A stretch of 64,000 nt of DNA from Amaranthus tricolor. Lineage: Eukaryota > Streptophyta > Magnoliopsida > Caryophyllales > Amaranthaceae. A program made the position numbers and the translations under genes. The stretch is from the NCBI RefSeq assembly GCF_026212465.1, contig NC_080059.1, positions 12,019,329-12,083,328 on the forward strand, given 5' to 3'. Within the stretch, counting starts at the first letter, position 1; every line of letters begins with the position of its first letter. Below the pieces are notes generated by a model. That model saw only the letters and a list, made by a program, of their open reading frames with translations. It made no database searches and had not been told where the DNA came from. Of this stretch, positions 24,801 through 36,254 are shown one piece after another.

Positions 24801-27800
24801 AGACAGAAGATCCAACAATACCTCCGGGTGAAAGTGGAATCTCCATTTCAAGCAAAAGCATCTATTCAATAGCTAATCAAACCATAAAAATCTCTGCTAA
24901 ATCATTCAGAATAAAACTAGTGATATCATCCGAAATTGTTATATTGAGGCCCATGCCGGCCATCAATATTACCTGTGGAACAGTCAATGCCTGTGTACCC
25001 ATTCTGACATTCGCAGACCCCGCTTTCAAGGCACTTTCCATGTTTGTTACAGTTAGTAGGACAGTGACCTGCAATAAAATTACCATGCAGTTACAGTGAC
25101 ACTGGGAGCCTGGAGGGGAAAAACAGCCAAATATTCCTGCAATGACGACTGAATACAAGGTGTAACTCACGTTTATTGCAATCAAGACCATGGAACCCGG
25201 AAAAACAATGGCATCTCCCATTCACACAATCTCCATTGAAATTGCAAGAATTAGGACATTGACCTGTGAATGAAAGTGAGGACGTGCTGCAAAGTTCATG
25301 ATAAGCAGGGCAAACCAGTTCACCTAAACAACCAATGACCATATATCAGGACTGAAGAAGAATAATGGCGTCTGAAAAGCCATACATTTCACAAGATTAC
25401 TAGTTAGGTGATTACCATTGAAACCAGGAAACTGAATATGGCCACCCGATGCAGGGCATGCTTTCCACACGCCATCTACAGCAACCTATACAAAATAAAA
25501 AGAATAAGAATTTTTCAGAAATTGATACCAGTGCAAAAGGATAATACTCCATACTCCCTCTGTTCCTTGAGTTTGTACCATTGACCAAATTTTGTGATAC
25601 ATTTTTTTGGTCAATGGTGCAAACTCAAAAGGGCTCGATGTGGAGTATCGGTAGCCACAAGATCTACAGAATAAAAGTTGTCATACTACAAAACAATATT
25701 TTTTTTCAATCATCCAAAATCATAACTTTTCCTCTTTCCCTCCCTCCACTACCTCGCCTCTCTCTTCGCTCGCTAGTTGCTACATTTCCAGCCCAGCCAT
25801 CACTTTGCAGCCTACAATTTGTTACACCACGACAAATTACAAACTATAACACCCAGCCTTACCTCCAATGTGTTGTTTATGCATCGGTGCTGGTAACATC
25901 CATTTCCTTGAGTTGTAGAACCACGTACAAACCCAGTTCGAACAAGTGATGACGCCATGCATCTGCTTAGGTCCAAGACCAAAATTTAGTCACCACAAGC
26001 ACTTAACAGACATATACACATATCTTTCATTTCCGTTCCTTTGAAATAATTTCATGCCCATTCAAAAACAAGACTCAAAAGACAAATCCAACATCATACC
26101 ATAACCAAGCTACCCAATTACATCCAAGTTCAATTACACAGAAAAAAGCACACAAAAAGTCATACCTGGAGTAGCTTCCTCGCACTTCTCCCAGCATTCT
26201 GTCAGGTGCTCTTGCACTGTTGATGTCCGTACATGACCCATCAGAATAAGCTACAAAGTATGTGCAATAATCAGCCAATGAAGATTGCCCGCCTGCAAAA
26301 ACCAAATGTTGTCTTAGAACAACTACACATGCAGACAGACCTCCAAGCATAGATGCAACAACCTCAACAGTTCTAAGTTCCCACTCTATAATTTGAAGTT
26401 CAAATGTTAAAATCAGTTTGCGGATTCAGAAATTTTCAAGCTTTTGTCTTTACTATTTATGTTATTCATCTGATATATGTGTATTGGATGTACTCCTTCA
26501 ATCGCAAAAGACATTCCAGCTTTCAAGCAGCACCAATGCTTGATTTTACCTTCGTAGTTATAGTTCATTGAATTAAAAATAATTTCATGCCAAACGAATG
26601 TAATGGCGTGCAAAGATGCAATTATTATCCAAATTTCCATTGAAAATTATAGCCACTCATTTTGAACAGGCAATTGGTCTTTTTAGCGGTTCTTTATAAA
26701 ATAGAAAAAGTTATAGGCCACTCCGGTTCACGCCCATGGATAAAATGTCCATGGATCATGTTGCAAAATTCAGTAGATATACCATAAGAGGAAGAACACT
26801 GCATTATACGAACTTCTGAAAATAATTCTTGATTGCATGTACTTGAGGCCTATAGATCTAGAGCTTATCGTTTGGACTAAATCAACATTGAGCCTCAAGT
26901 TTAACTTGATGAGTTAAAGTTGTAAATCTCAACTCTTTTAGTATCCAGAATTATGTGCTTTTCTCAAGACAGAGAGAGCATTGTAGATTTTAGGAGTCTT
27001 ATGTCTGTCCCAATATCACATGATTCGCTAATCTCCTCGCGAAACGCGAATCGAAAAAAGTGAACTATGGTCGGTTTTGGACTATTCTTGGGCAACTTGA
27101 GCGAATCATTAATTCAAAAGGCGAATAAGCTAGTGAATTATGTTACATCGCACTGTCCAATGCATAAGAAAGGTCAACGAGTTCCAGCATACAATAGCAA
27201 TTCAATGCTTTATGTTCTTGCAAATTCTTCCAAGGTTGTTTGATTAGGATTTAGGTTAAGGACATACAATTGATTTGCAACACTTTAAACTAATTATCTA
27301 GAGGAAAAGTCAGACAGAAATAGTCCCGAAAATGATCATTCTTCACAATAACATCCCAACTATGAGTTATCTTAGAATAATCCGAACTTAAAATTGTCTC
27401 TACGAATGGTCAATGAGATTGTGACCTCAATGAACAGGTGCGGCAGGTAAAAACAATGACATACCATGTTTTTATTGGTCCCTTTATTTTCCCCCCTTTC
27501 TTCTACTTATCCCTCCTCCCTTTTACCCTCTACAAAATCTCAACCTCAACACACAGTTGAGCTCCACCCCAGTTCCATGGATGCATTACCCACCACAGAC
27601 ACCACCACGATCAAAAAGTCAGCACCGCAGCAGCAGCAGCAGCCCAAAATATGAACCATACCCACCACGGAAATTATTCCAACACAAGTACAACCTCTTA
27701 CTGCCCCAAAGCTCCTAACCCAGTCGTAGTACCACTTTTCCCTCCTCTCTTTACCTATGTTACCTGATAATGCCTAAAAGCCCTTCGTACCCATGTCCAG

Positions 27801-30800
27801 ACTAAACGACACGTGACACAGACAAGGGACACAGACCTGACTCGTCATGGTGCACATGCAGATCAAAAATATAGGCATACGCAATTAATAAGGAGGAAAG
27901 AGGGATCAATGAAGAGCATTAGAAGAGGATAATGATATAATAATTTGCACTTTAACATATGAATTACAATAGTTATTTGGGCCTAATATCTTTAACTTGT
28001 AACAACTTAAATTTAATTAAACATTAGTCATTTATTTTTAGAAAAATATTAATTTTTATTAAAATTATAGTAATAAAAGTTGGCGAAAAAAATACATATT
28101 TTTTAATCATTGTATTTATGTCCGTATCTATATTTGGATGGTGTCTCCTTGCCCAATAATTTCAAGCATTGCTGAATCACACAGTTAGCTTTTTTCAATC
28201 TCTTCATCTTTCTCTTTCCTATGCCTTCTAGATCAACAAAAGGTCTTCACCATGAATTCCAATTTCCAACAATGAGGGTAGAACTCCATGGTTGAATCAG
28301 AGTAGTGTGTTGGATTCGATAATTACAAAATTGGAATTTTGGTTATGAAAATTTTAGTTAAATTGCTAGAATCAATTTCTTTGTTTCACTGTTCAACTTT
28401 TCCCAAGGAAATGAAAGTAGTCGGACAAAGAGTAAATATAATATTGTTGCTGAAATTCAGGACAACCTTAGAAGTCTTCTGTTTTTATTGTTTTGAGGTA
28501 GTTTTACAATATATTAATACGAGGAAAGATAAACTTTTGAATTATGATTTTTCAAGTTGGTAAAATTCTTTGATATCTTATTATCCATAACTTCATGATT
28601 ATTTTGAATGGAACAACCATAATTGGGATTGTGTCCTTTTCAAGATAGTGTACATTCAACCCCTAAGTGGGAGCCACTTAATGACAGTGGGGTAATGAAT
28701 GGTCGTTGTTGACTATATTCAAGATTACTATCGTCAAATTAGCCTAAACTAAGACTGTAGGGAAGTAGTTGTCCAATGAAAGCTTGTCCAAAATAATAGT
28801 CCACTAAAAGCTCTTCTAAGACAAAAATAGTACATCAATATCGACAAAAGATGATAGAGCATGCAATGGATCAAAGCATTTTTCTTCACTTGACTAGCAC
28901 ATGATTAGACTAGGCACAAATCCCATTCAGAATTACTAGGTTAATAAGAAAAGGGAGTCCTTAGTTAACAATTGAACAAAGAATAAGAACCAGGGCATAG
29001 AAAATTACCTTTGTTAGCCTGTGGGAAATACTGGGCCCACTGAGGAAGGTCGCCATTATAACTTATAATGGGACAGTATCCCTCTGCCTCCCTGTTGTAC
29101 GTACAGCCTGACAATTGGGTATTGTTGCAATGATAAGCACCCTTCCATTGATTGCATGGCAAGGTAACAAACTCTGTTCCCTGGCTGCGTCCCCATTCAA
29201 GGCGTTCTGCCATGCTATAGTTGGCCTTATACCATCCACTATCCTCCAATAAAGCAAGGGTCATTGTTGAAACAACAGACCTCGTGTCCACAGACCCCGT
29301 CATGATCTCATTCATCAAAAGTCTCTTCTCCCAGTGTGAGCCTGCGAGCATACATAAGTCAGTACGTCTATAAACAGGTAAAACTTTAAGGAAGTCAATG
29401 AATCCGGTACTAACACGACAATTATGAGATTAATGAACAGAAAGTACAAATAAAGACTTCTGTACACACTACAAGGGTTCAAAGTTTTCAAAAAATGTGG
29501 AACGCATTTAACAGAGAAAACTAACACATTCGTGCACACATACATCCCGACTCTGAACTCAAGTTATGTGCAGATAGATCTGAGATACAAGTACATAGGT
29601 GTCCATGGCTGCTAAAGAGGGGTTCATCCTAATTAGGGATGAACAAGATGAATAAAGGATATGGCAAACGCAATTTATGTTTTTAATTCATCACCCATAG
29701 TATTCACAATTTTTAAATTTCTTAAGGAACTTTACAACCTAAAAAGCCAATAATATAACACACCCCCAAATACATCAATTAATAGATTTTTACCCATTTC
29801 CCCATTCGTCTTCACTCTTCATCTAGTTTTTTTCACGCCAAATTTTCTACATAAAATTAAAGATATAAATTCGCAACCTCCTCTTCATCTCAAACTAACA
29901 TCACCACAGTGATCCAATTGTTTGCATCTCATCAGTATCTTGATAACTGAATCCTATCAAATAGGCTCTTAGCCCCCAAAGGTGATATTCCCCTCATATT
30001 AAAGACATGATCTGTTGGCCTGCCGCTTCCTTCTCTAAGAGCCTCTATCAATACAAACTACTCCTACGTAGTTCACCAATCTAGGTCTCTCCCATTTTAG
30101 TTGATTAATAAATCTCACCCAGATCCCAAATCATTCTTTTATTTGTGTTTTCCCTCCATTTTTAATCACCTTCAAGCTTTTTCATTCATATACAGGAAAC
30201 AATTGATTGGACTTAAAAGCTGATACACGTGAATGAACAAAAATTTGAAATTGATAGTTGCAAAAGACAATGCAGAAATAGTGAGATCAAAAGAGTAAAT
30301 GACAGAGAACATGCTAAGCAAAAGATAGGGGGCAAATTCATATGGGGTGATTGAAAAATAATTTGGATTTTCTCAAAGGCCGAGTCCAAGGCCGGAAAGG
30401 AAGGTTATGTTGATATCATAATCACATCCACAGTGCCCCACACTGACACAGGCACATAAAAAAAGTTTCTTGCAGAGTTGATACAGCTTGTATCCAGCAG
30501 GAAACACATGAGATATGTAAGGATGAAACAAAAGGGTGAGCACGAGAAAGATAAAATTGTAATCAATGACCTGATGTGCCCCTTCCGCCACCGTCTTCCA
30601 GCTCTAAACCAGTAAAATTCTCAGAAAATGCCTGCCAAAGTATTAAATACATTATCTTTCAAATAACAATGACTACATGCAATAAGTAATAAGTTCAATA
30701 TAGATACCCCATAATGATAACGAGCATGCATGATAACACGAGGGAGCACCACACGTGTGACCATACGACCCAATTTTTCATCCATGCTTTGTTTTATAAC

Positions 30801-33800
30801 CTGTAAAGAAGATGAGAAGCTGATGTTAAATCATTACGAAAGGACAAAAAAATTTCAGCAAAAAAAAACAAAAAAATTAAAAGATTTTCGACAAAAAATA
30901 CAATAGAAGAAGAAATTGTCAAACTACATTCCCATGAAACTGTCATACTTACACAAGACAGGTTGAAAACCCCATCGAGGATTAATAACAATAAATACTA
31001 CATAATTCTCAAGATAGAAATGTTTCATTATTTTACTAATGTTTTTTCTTTTTAATGAGTTATCTGATTAAAGTATTCCACTTAAGATTTATAGTTCTTC
31101 CATTTTGGCTTAAAATGGAATACGGTAAAATGACTCTTTGAATCATATGCACTTCACATTTAAGTGCACCTATCAAGGGGTCAATCACAACAAACTTTTT
31201 GTTTTGACAAAGATAAGGTTCCGTACATTTAGCTCCCCAAACTAAACTAGATAGGAGCGTTGGGGTCATGAAATCTTAGTTATCAAACTAACTACTCCCT
31301 TTGTTTTTATGGGAGTCTCATTTTTGCCATTTTTGTGTATCTTCACCATTGCGTTTATAGATTCAAATGCCAAATCACCCATCATATTCTTCATTTGGTC
31401 CTATATCTTCTCACTCCCTACTCTTTTTATTCCCAATAGCCCTTATAAGTACACACTAAGTTGAGTTTCATTGGATTGAGTGTAGACAAATTTTTGTACT
31501 CCCCTAAGCATATCACATTATAAAAAAACCCTCCCAAGTCCTAACTCCTAACTAATACATATTCCTTTTTGGGTTGACCAAGTTTAGTTACTACTTTTCC
31601 TTCCATAATAAGCTTTTAGTGCTCCTAAAAAGTAAACTTACTATGCATTTGCACTATTCATTCAATTAAATAACAATTTGATTCATTCATAGTTTCATAC
31701 CATCTAAACCTAACCAAACCCTTCAAATAAAATAAAAAAAGTCAAGATCCTTATGTTATTGGGAGTGAAGGTACTAAATAAATAAATAAATAAAAATAAA
31801 TAAATAAAAAAAAAGGCCAGCTGGAGGTAAAACTTAGTTCGTAAACTAAGAAGAATTTCGAGAACATATTAAAGGGCATTAAGATAAGATAAATCAGGTA
31901 GCAAATGCCAAAATTTGAATCCCAATAGAAAGTTCGATTTGGATTTTAGCAATCATCCAATACTACAACTCAGTTGCAACTCCAAAAATGAGGGACTGAT
32001 TTGAATAGTAAAAGTAAGCAAAACAAAAAAGACTTATAGAGTAAGATTTAAGTAATTTTGTGTCATGGATCCTAATATGCCAAGGCCCAAGATAATTCAC
32101 ACATATTCAAGAAGGAGGAAATCAGCTATACAGCAAAGCAACTGAATGCATGGAGTTTGTTACAAAAGGAATATTTTCTGTTTTATATTTGATGAGCTGT
32201 ACTTGCTTGATTATTCTAGAAACTTGTACTGGCTATATATAGTAGAGGGTGGGTTAGATATTGTTGATGCTTGTAGTACGTATTGGTCTTGTACCTAAGG
32301 AGTTATCGGGCCACTCGAAGAGCTCGAGGGAGTACACTGCTCTCTTGTAAATAATACAAGCATTCCACCTTCTTTCTCTCTTCTCTTCGTCTTCTTCTTT
32401 TCTCTTCTTCTGTTTCAACATTACTGTGATAACCTTACATCCATTGGTGGCAGTAGTAGGTACCAACATAACATTTTGTTACTCTTAACACTCAAACTCA
32501 CCTTATGTGTTGTTTGAGTGTGGGTCCTACCAACACTCTATACTAACCCTTATTTGATATTCTTATAGTTTAAATAAGCTCAAAGTATCCCAAAACAGGT
32601 AACAGACCACCAATCTGCAATCGGAACGTTTGACCCTGATCGCGCTCCGAGCAACATAAATTAGCTAGATTAGACTAAAGGAAAAAATGATGTTGTGTCT
32701 CAACTATTACACCTCTTGAACTAATGGCCACAACTACATTTTTATTTTTCACTAATCATTGTGAATTACCCAAACTAGCAAGCATGGTCCCATACCATTA
32801 CACCCAAGCACGTAAAGTAATGCCTTACTAAAGGTTCCCTCGTCTACTTTCTTTTCCCCTCTTACTTCTTTTCCTATCTTTCTACTCCTTGGTTTGATTG
32901 ATCTCAAATTTGCTTAGCTTTGAAAAAATTCATTGTGATTTTATGGTTTCATTGTTTGACAACAAAAGTTTACTCTATAAGAGGACAATCCTAAGCAAAA
33001 ACCCATTTGTTCTATTATGTTTTCCATTCAAAAGCCATCGGATAGATCCTACATTACCTGCGCACGTCTTCTTTTGCGCTCATCACGGAAATGTGCAAAA
33101 GCATGTGGATCAAAACCAAGAACATGCATGACCTGTAAAAAAATCAAAGCCATCAACATAAGGAACAAAATTCTAAATTCCTTTCTCATTTAGAGAAAAA
33201 ACCTTTCTAACCTCATGTATAAGAGTTGCAGAAAGCAATGTTTCGGCTTCTGCAGTCAAATGGCGTGGAGCAACATTTACATGGCCTTTAAGAACGTCAA
33301 AATTAGTCAGTTATCCTTTACAAAAACATTATATTGCCCCAATGCCACTAAGGCACTACCGCCAAGGCGGGCTTAGGGGGATTGGATTTATGCAACCTTA
33401 CCTTGTAATAACAAAGATTCAGTTGTTTGCTAAGTGGCAGAAATGCATGAACCCAATCCCTATGCCAGACAAACTCCTTCAATTTACCTGCAATAGCACG
33501 GCCCCACTGATCTCGCTCACACGCCACTGCCCATGCTAGTGTGTTACCAGTTGTTGGTCTTGTAGTTATTAAAAGAACTAGATCGGCATCAGCAATACCC
33601 TCTGGAAGGTATATAGCAACATAACATGTGATCAAAACCTTATAAAAGGTTGATATATTGAAGCCATTTCAAAGAGAGCTAAGCCAGAAAATAGAGAACC
33701 TTCTACATAATCCCTAGGTAGTTGCACACCTCCGTCTTGTCCACATGCAGAATATCCACTTAGCCGCAACTTCCCTCTAACAGGCTCAACAGCTAACGCT

Positions 33801-36254
33801 GTCTGGAACCAATCTACAGTCTGTGCCAGAGCCTGCCCACCCATTTATGAATGTCCATTTTTACATGTCAGGTTAATAAGCAAAATGAGAAAGATATAGA
33901 ATAAGTAGTGCTTGATATGAACAATCTTTGAAATTAACTAGCAACACGGAAATAATCAGGAAAAAACACAAAAAAAAAAAAACAACAAAAATTGAAAAAT
34001 CTTGTTTTCAATTAAATAAATTTCAGTAGCAGGCGGCTGTACATTCCAAGAAAGGGAGATCAGACATCTGAAACAAACCCTGACATTTAGAATGTTTCAA
34101 CCCCAAAGCTCAAGCACAATTATTTTCTACACTAAAAGCTCGATGTTTTAGCCTACTTATTATTTCATTTTAGTATTTCCAAACTACATATTGTTTTGAC
34201 CCTAAAGCTCAAGCACAAGTATTTGTTACATTATGTTGCTTGATTTTCCAAGCTCCTTGATGTTTCATTTCATTTTTTCCACTAAAGAACCAACTGGGAT
34301 GTTACTTCTCTTAAAACCACGTCAGGTCAAAAAATGAAGTAGACAATCCAGCAGAAAGATAAATTTGAAACATAGAGCACATCTCAATGCCGCATTTTAT
34401 TAGTTCAACCCACTAACTACCATGCAATCTAAATTCAGTCAAAGGACAGTTTACATGAAGCAAAGATCATAAAAAAAGAGGTGGACCTTATGGAGGCGAT
34501 GCTTTTTGTCCTCTCCAGATATATCATCCAACGTACAATTATACCAGCAATCCCCAAATATCGGTGGATCAAGATGAGGGTTACAAGAAGGTGTTCCCAT
34601 GGAAGATGTCACAGGAGGCTCCCCAAGCTTATCAAACAAGATGCAACATATTAGACAATAGACTCAACACTCCTATCTCTCTCTCTCAAAAAGTAAAAAA
34701 GGAAACGAGATCCACTACTGTCCATAGTCCATACGATTATACAAGAATTCCTAGACCATTACAAATGCTCACCTTTACTATGTCCCCAACATTTCTGCAA
34801 TCTCTATCAGGAGAATGACCAACAGCATCATAATTTAAAAATATTCTAATTGGCAATCTCCCATCTTCAGGTTGCTGCACAGATTCCGAGAGACCAAGCA
34901 AAGCACGCCCCTTGCGATGGAGAGACTCTGTGGCTCCAGACTCTTCATACAATTGAGGGGTAACGGAATAAACCTGACGACCAGGTCGTCTACGCTGTGC
35001 AATGATTTGATCATGTATACAAGAATGTGAATTAATAATTGTACTTTCCCTTTCTTCCCCTTGCTGCAGTGGTCGATAATCTACCGCATGTGCATTAGCA
35101 AATAGGAACAATGCCAAAAGGAAAACAATCTGCCACAGAGAAACAACAAACTTAATAATCAATACAAATGCTATAAAAATTTTGAGCAAAAAAGAGGGTA
35201 TCCTCCTAATTACAATGTGCCATATTAAAATGGCTCATCAAATCATCTACACTTCTTATTTATGTGAAGTTGCATCATAGTGTAAAAAAAGACCGCATCG
35301 CATCGTGTCGGCCACATTGTAAAGGTTTTTAAAAACAACGAACCGATATTTTCCGCGTCGTAAAGGTGTAAAAAAAAACGCGTTTTGGGCCATATCAAGG
35401 GATATCTTTATTCAACCGATATTTAGGCATTACGATAAATGCATTACTTTCGTTACCGCATTACCGTTTCATTACCGCAGTCACGACAGTTACCGCATTT
35501 TTACTCAATGAGTTGCATGCTTGCAAACGAGAGTCCATTAAAACCATAACCACCTCTTTGTTATCATTAGCAAGGGTAAAGTTGTATACATCGAACCCTA
35601 AACACTGCAAGGTGGTAGCCACTTATGACATTTGGAGTATTGTTGGGATGTATATGAAAAAGAGGGCAAAATAACAAGGCAGAAGAATCCAAGAATGGGC
35701 ATTCAACTAAGCATGTTAAGGGGCAAAAATTCTCCAAATTTATCACCTGAATTTCATGTTGGCTAGTATAAGCATCAGTTGCTAACTTAAATATCACTAA
35801 CTAATAACAGATCAAACAACACAACAAAAAATTCTAAATTCTTCTGGGTTTGAATGAGCTCACATCAGTAATCAACTCAATCACAAAAATAATCAAGTAG
35901 AAAATCCCATAAAGAGCAAAAAAAACAGAGATTTTACATACAATCAGGTTAAAGTTGGGTCAAAAGATCCAATTTTTTCTGTAGGGTATCATTGAATTAA
36001 AACCAATTCCTTCTCTAACACCCAACCCCATCACCAAACAATCAACAAATTCAAATTCAAATTCACTCAAAAACAACTATGATGATTAGTATACAAGGAA
36101 AATATCACATAAATTCCATTTTTTTTTCAAGTCTAATTAATGAGTAACAACAAAAGAGGAAAAAGGGTAATACCTGGAACAAAATTAGTGCAAATCTGAA
36201 TGTATGAGAAAACGAAAATCCAAAAGATGGGGTTGTAGAAATCTTAACCTCCAT
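21832..36254 (-). CDS. Leishmanolysin-like zinc metalloprotease (M8), 17 exons, 862 residues
   Basis: Plant homologue of leishmanolysin (Arabidopsis At5g42620 type). Join, minus strand: 36254-36174, 35129-34773, 34627-34487, 33832-33700, 33601-33488, 33285-33212, 33132-33058, 30800-30708, 30631-30571, 29341-29009, 26292-26166, 25962-25863, 25485-25416, 25323-25171, 25068-24973, 23917-23598, 22092-21832. Lengths sum to 2589 bases and all phases agree. Residues about 19-42 form a signal peptide ending FANAHA. The zinc site is HEVMH (H299, E300, H303), split by an intron after E300. The third ligand is H379 in GSHWEK and the Met-turn is M390 in NEIMTG. All are intact, as expected for an active metzincin. 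EGF-like cysteine modules follow (about 609-635 and 640-667), then a Cys-rich segment and a polar tail. The start is the only ATG before the signal peptide; the upstream in-frame TTG is not used. Substrate unknown; probably secreted or endomembrane. Confidence 0.93.
22444..22610. mobile_element. MITE in intron 16 of the protease gene
   Basis: Ends CTCAAATGAGAAGGTCTCAT and, inverted, CCTCAAACAACTCGTCTTCT with GTGAGACTGTTTCACC. The middle holds TTAAAGTGATCACTTACAAT, related to the minisatellite at 12060-12350. It belongs to the GAGAC-type MITE group. Confidence 0.6.
24020..24480. repeat. Possible LTR-like remnant in intron 15 of the protease gene
   Basis: Contains GGGACTCATCCCACATTGG (24108-24126) and GTTGTGTGGGC, a motif common in small plant LTR elements, followed by non-coding AT-rich sequence. 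No paired repeat or primer site was found. The rest of intron 15 (23918-24972) shows nothing recognisable. Confidence 0.25.
25552..25647. mobile_element. Stowaway-like MITE, 96 bp, in intron 12 of the protease gene
   Basis: Terminal repeats: TACTCCCTCTGTTCCTTGAG at the left and, inverted, TACTCCACATCGAGCCCTTT at the right. The inner part of both arms reads GAGTTTG(T/C)ACCATTGACC. Almost the whole element is one hairpin with TA at each end, the Tc1/mariner-type target. Confidence 0.8.
27017..27154 (+). mobile_element. 130 bp MITE (family X), copy 2, in intron 10 of the protease gene
   Basis: Starts CACATGATTCGCTAATCTCC and ends AGTGAATTATGTTACATC, with CGGTTTTGG and CTATTCTTGGG in the middle as in the copy at 18103. 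Flanking GTCCCAAT and GTCCAATG may be a diverged target duplication. Confidence 0.75.
27420..27900. other. CT/CA-rich island in intron 10 of the protease gene
   Basis: Less AT-rich than its surroundings. It has CT-rich and CA-rich runs, a short (CAG)5-like run near 27628-27643, and a G-box core ACACGTGACA near 27810. On the plus strand a 62-codon frame reads into poly-Gln, but it has no homology I recognise. It could be a captured gene fragment or an intronic regulatory segment. Confidence 0.3.
32061..32470 (+). mobile_element. Candidate Copia-type LTR remnant in intron 7 of the protease gene
   Basis: From TGTCATGGATCC to CCTTACA (about 32439), with a TATA-like CTATATATAG at 32233 and a CT-rich tract at 32370-32410. 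It is followed by CATTGGTGGCAGTAG, which could be a decayed tRNA-Met primer site. No second LTR or pol seen. The rest of intron 7 (30801-33057) is AT-rich with nothing recognised. Confidence 0.35.
35229..35520. repeat. Repeat cluster in intron 1 of the protease gene
   Basis: 35229-35272 matches 21168-21211 (GGCTCAT(C/T)AAATCAT and CTTATTTA(C/T)GTGA). Directly after it, 35285-35505 is rich in short CG-containing words (GACCGCATCGCATCGTGTCG, GTTACCGCATTACCG), unlike the rest of the intron. It looks like a transposon-derived island; family unknown. Confidence 0.45.

Noticed and set aside
27466..27654. 62-codon plus-strand frame with poly-Gln as a small gene
   Set aside because: It lies in a protease intron, is low in complexity, and no family is recognised. 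Kept only as a compositional observation.
33342..33539. Plus-strand frame opposite the protease exon at 33488-33601
   Set aside because: Mirror of a real exon on the other strand with no coding features of its own.
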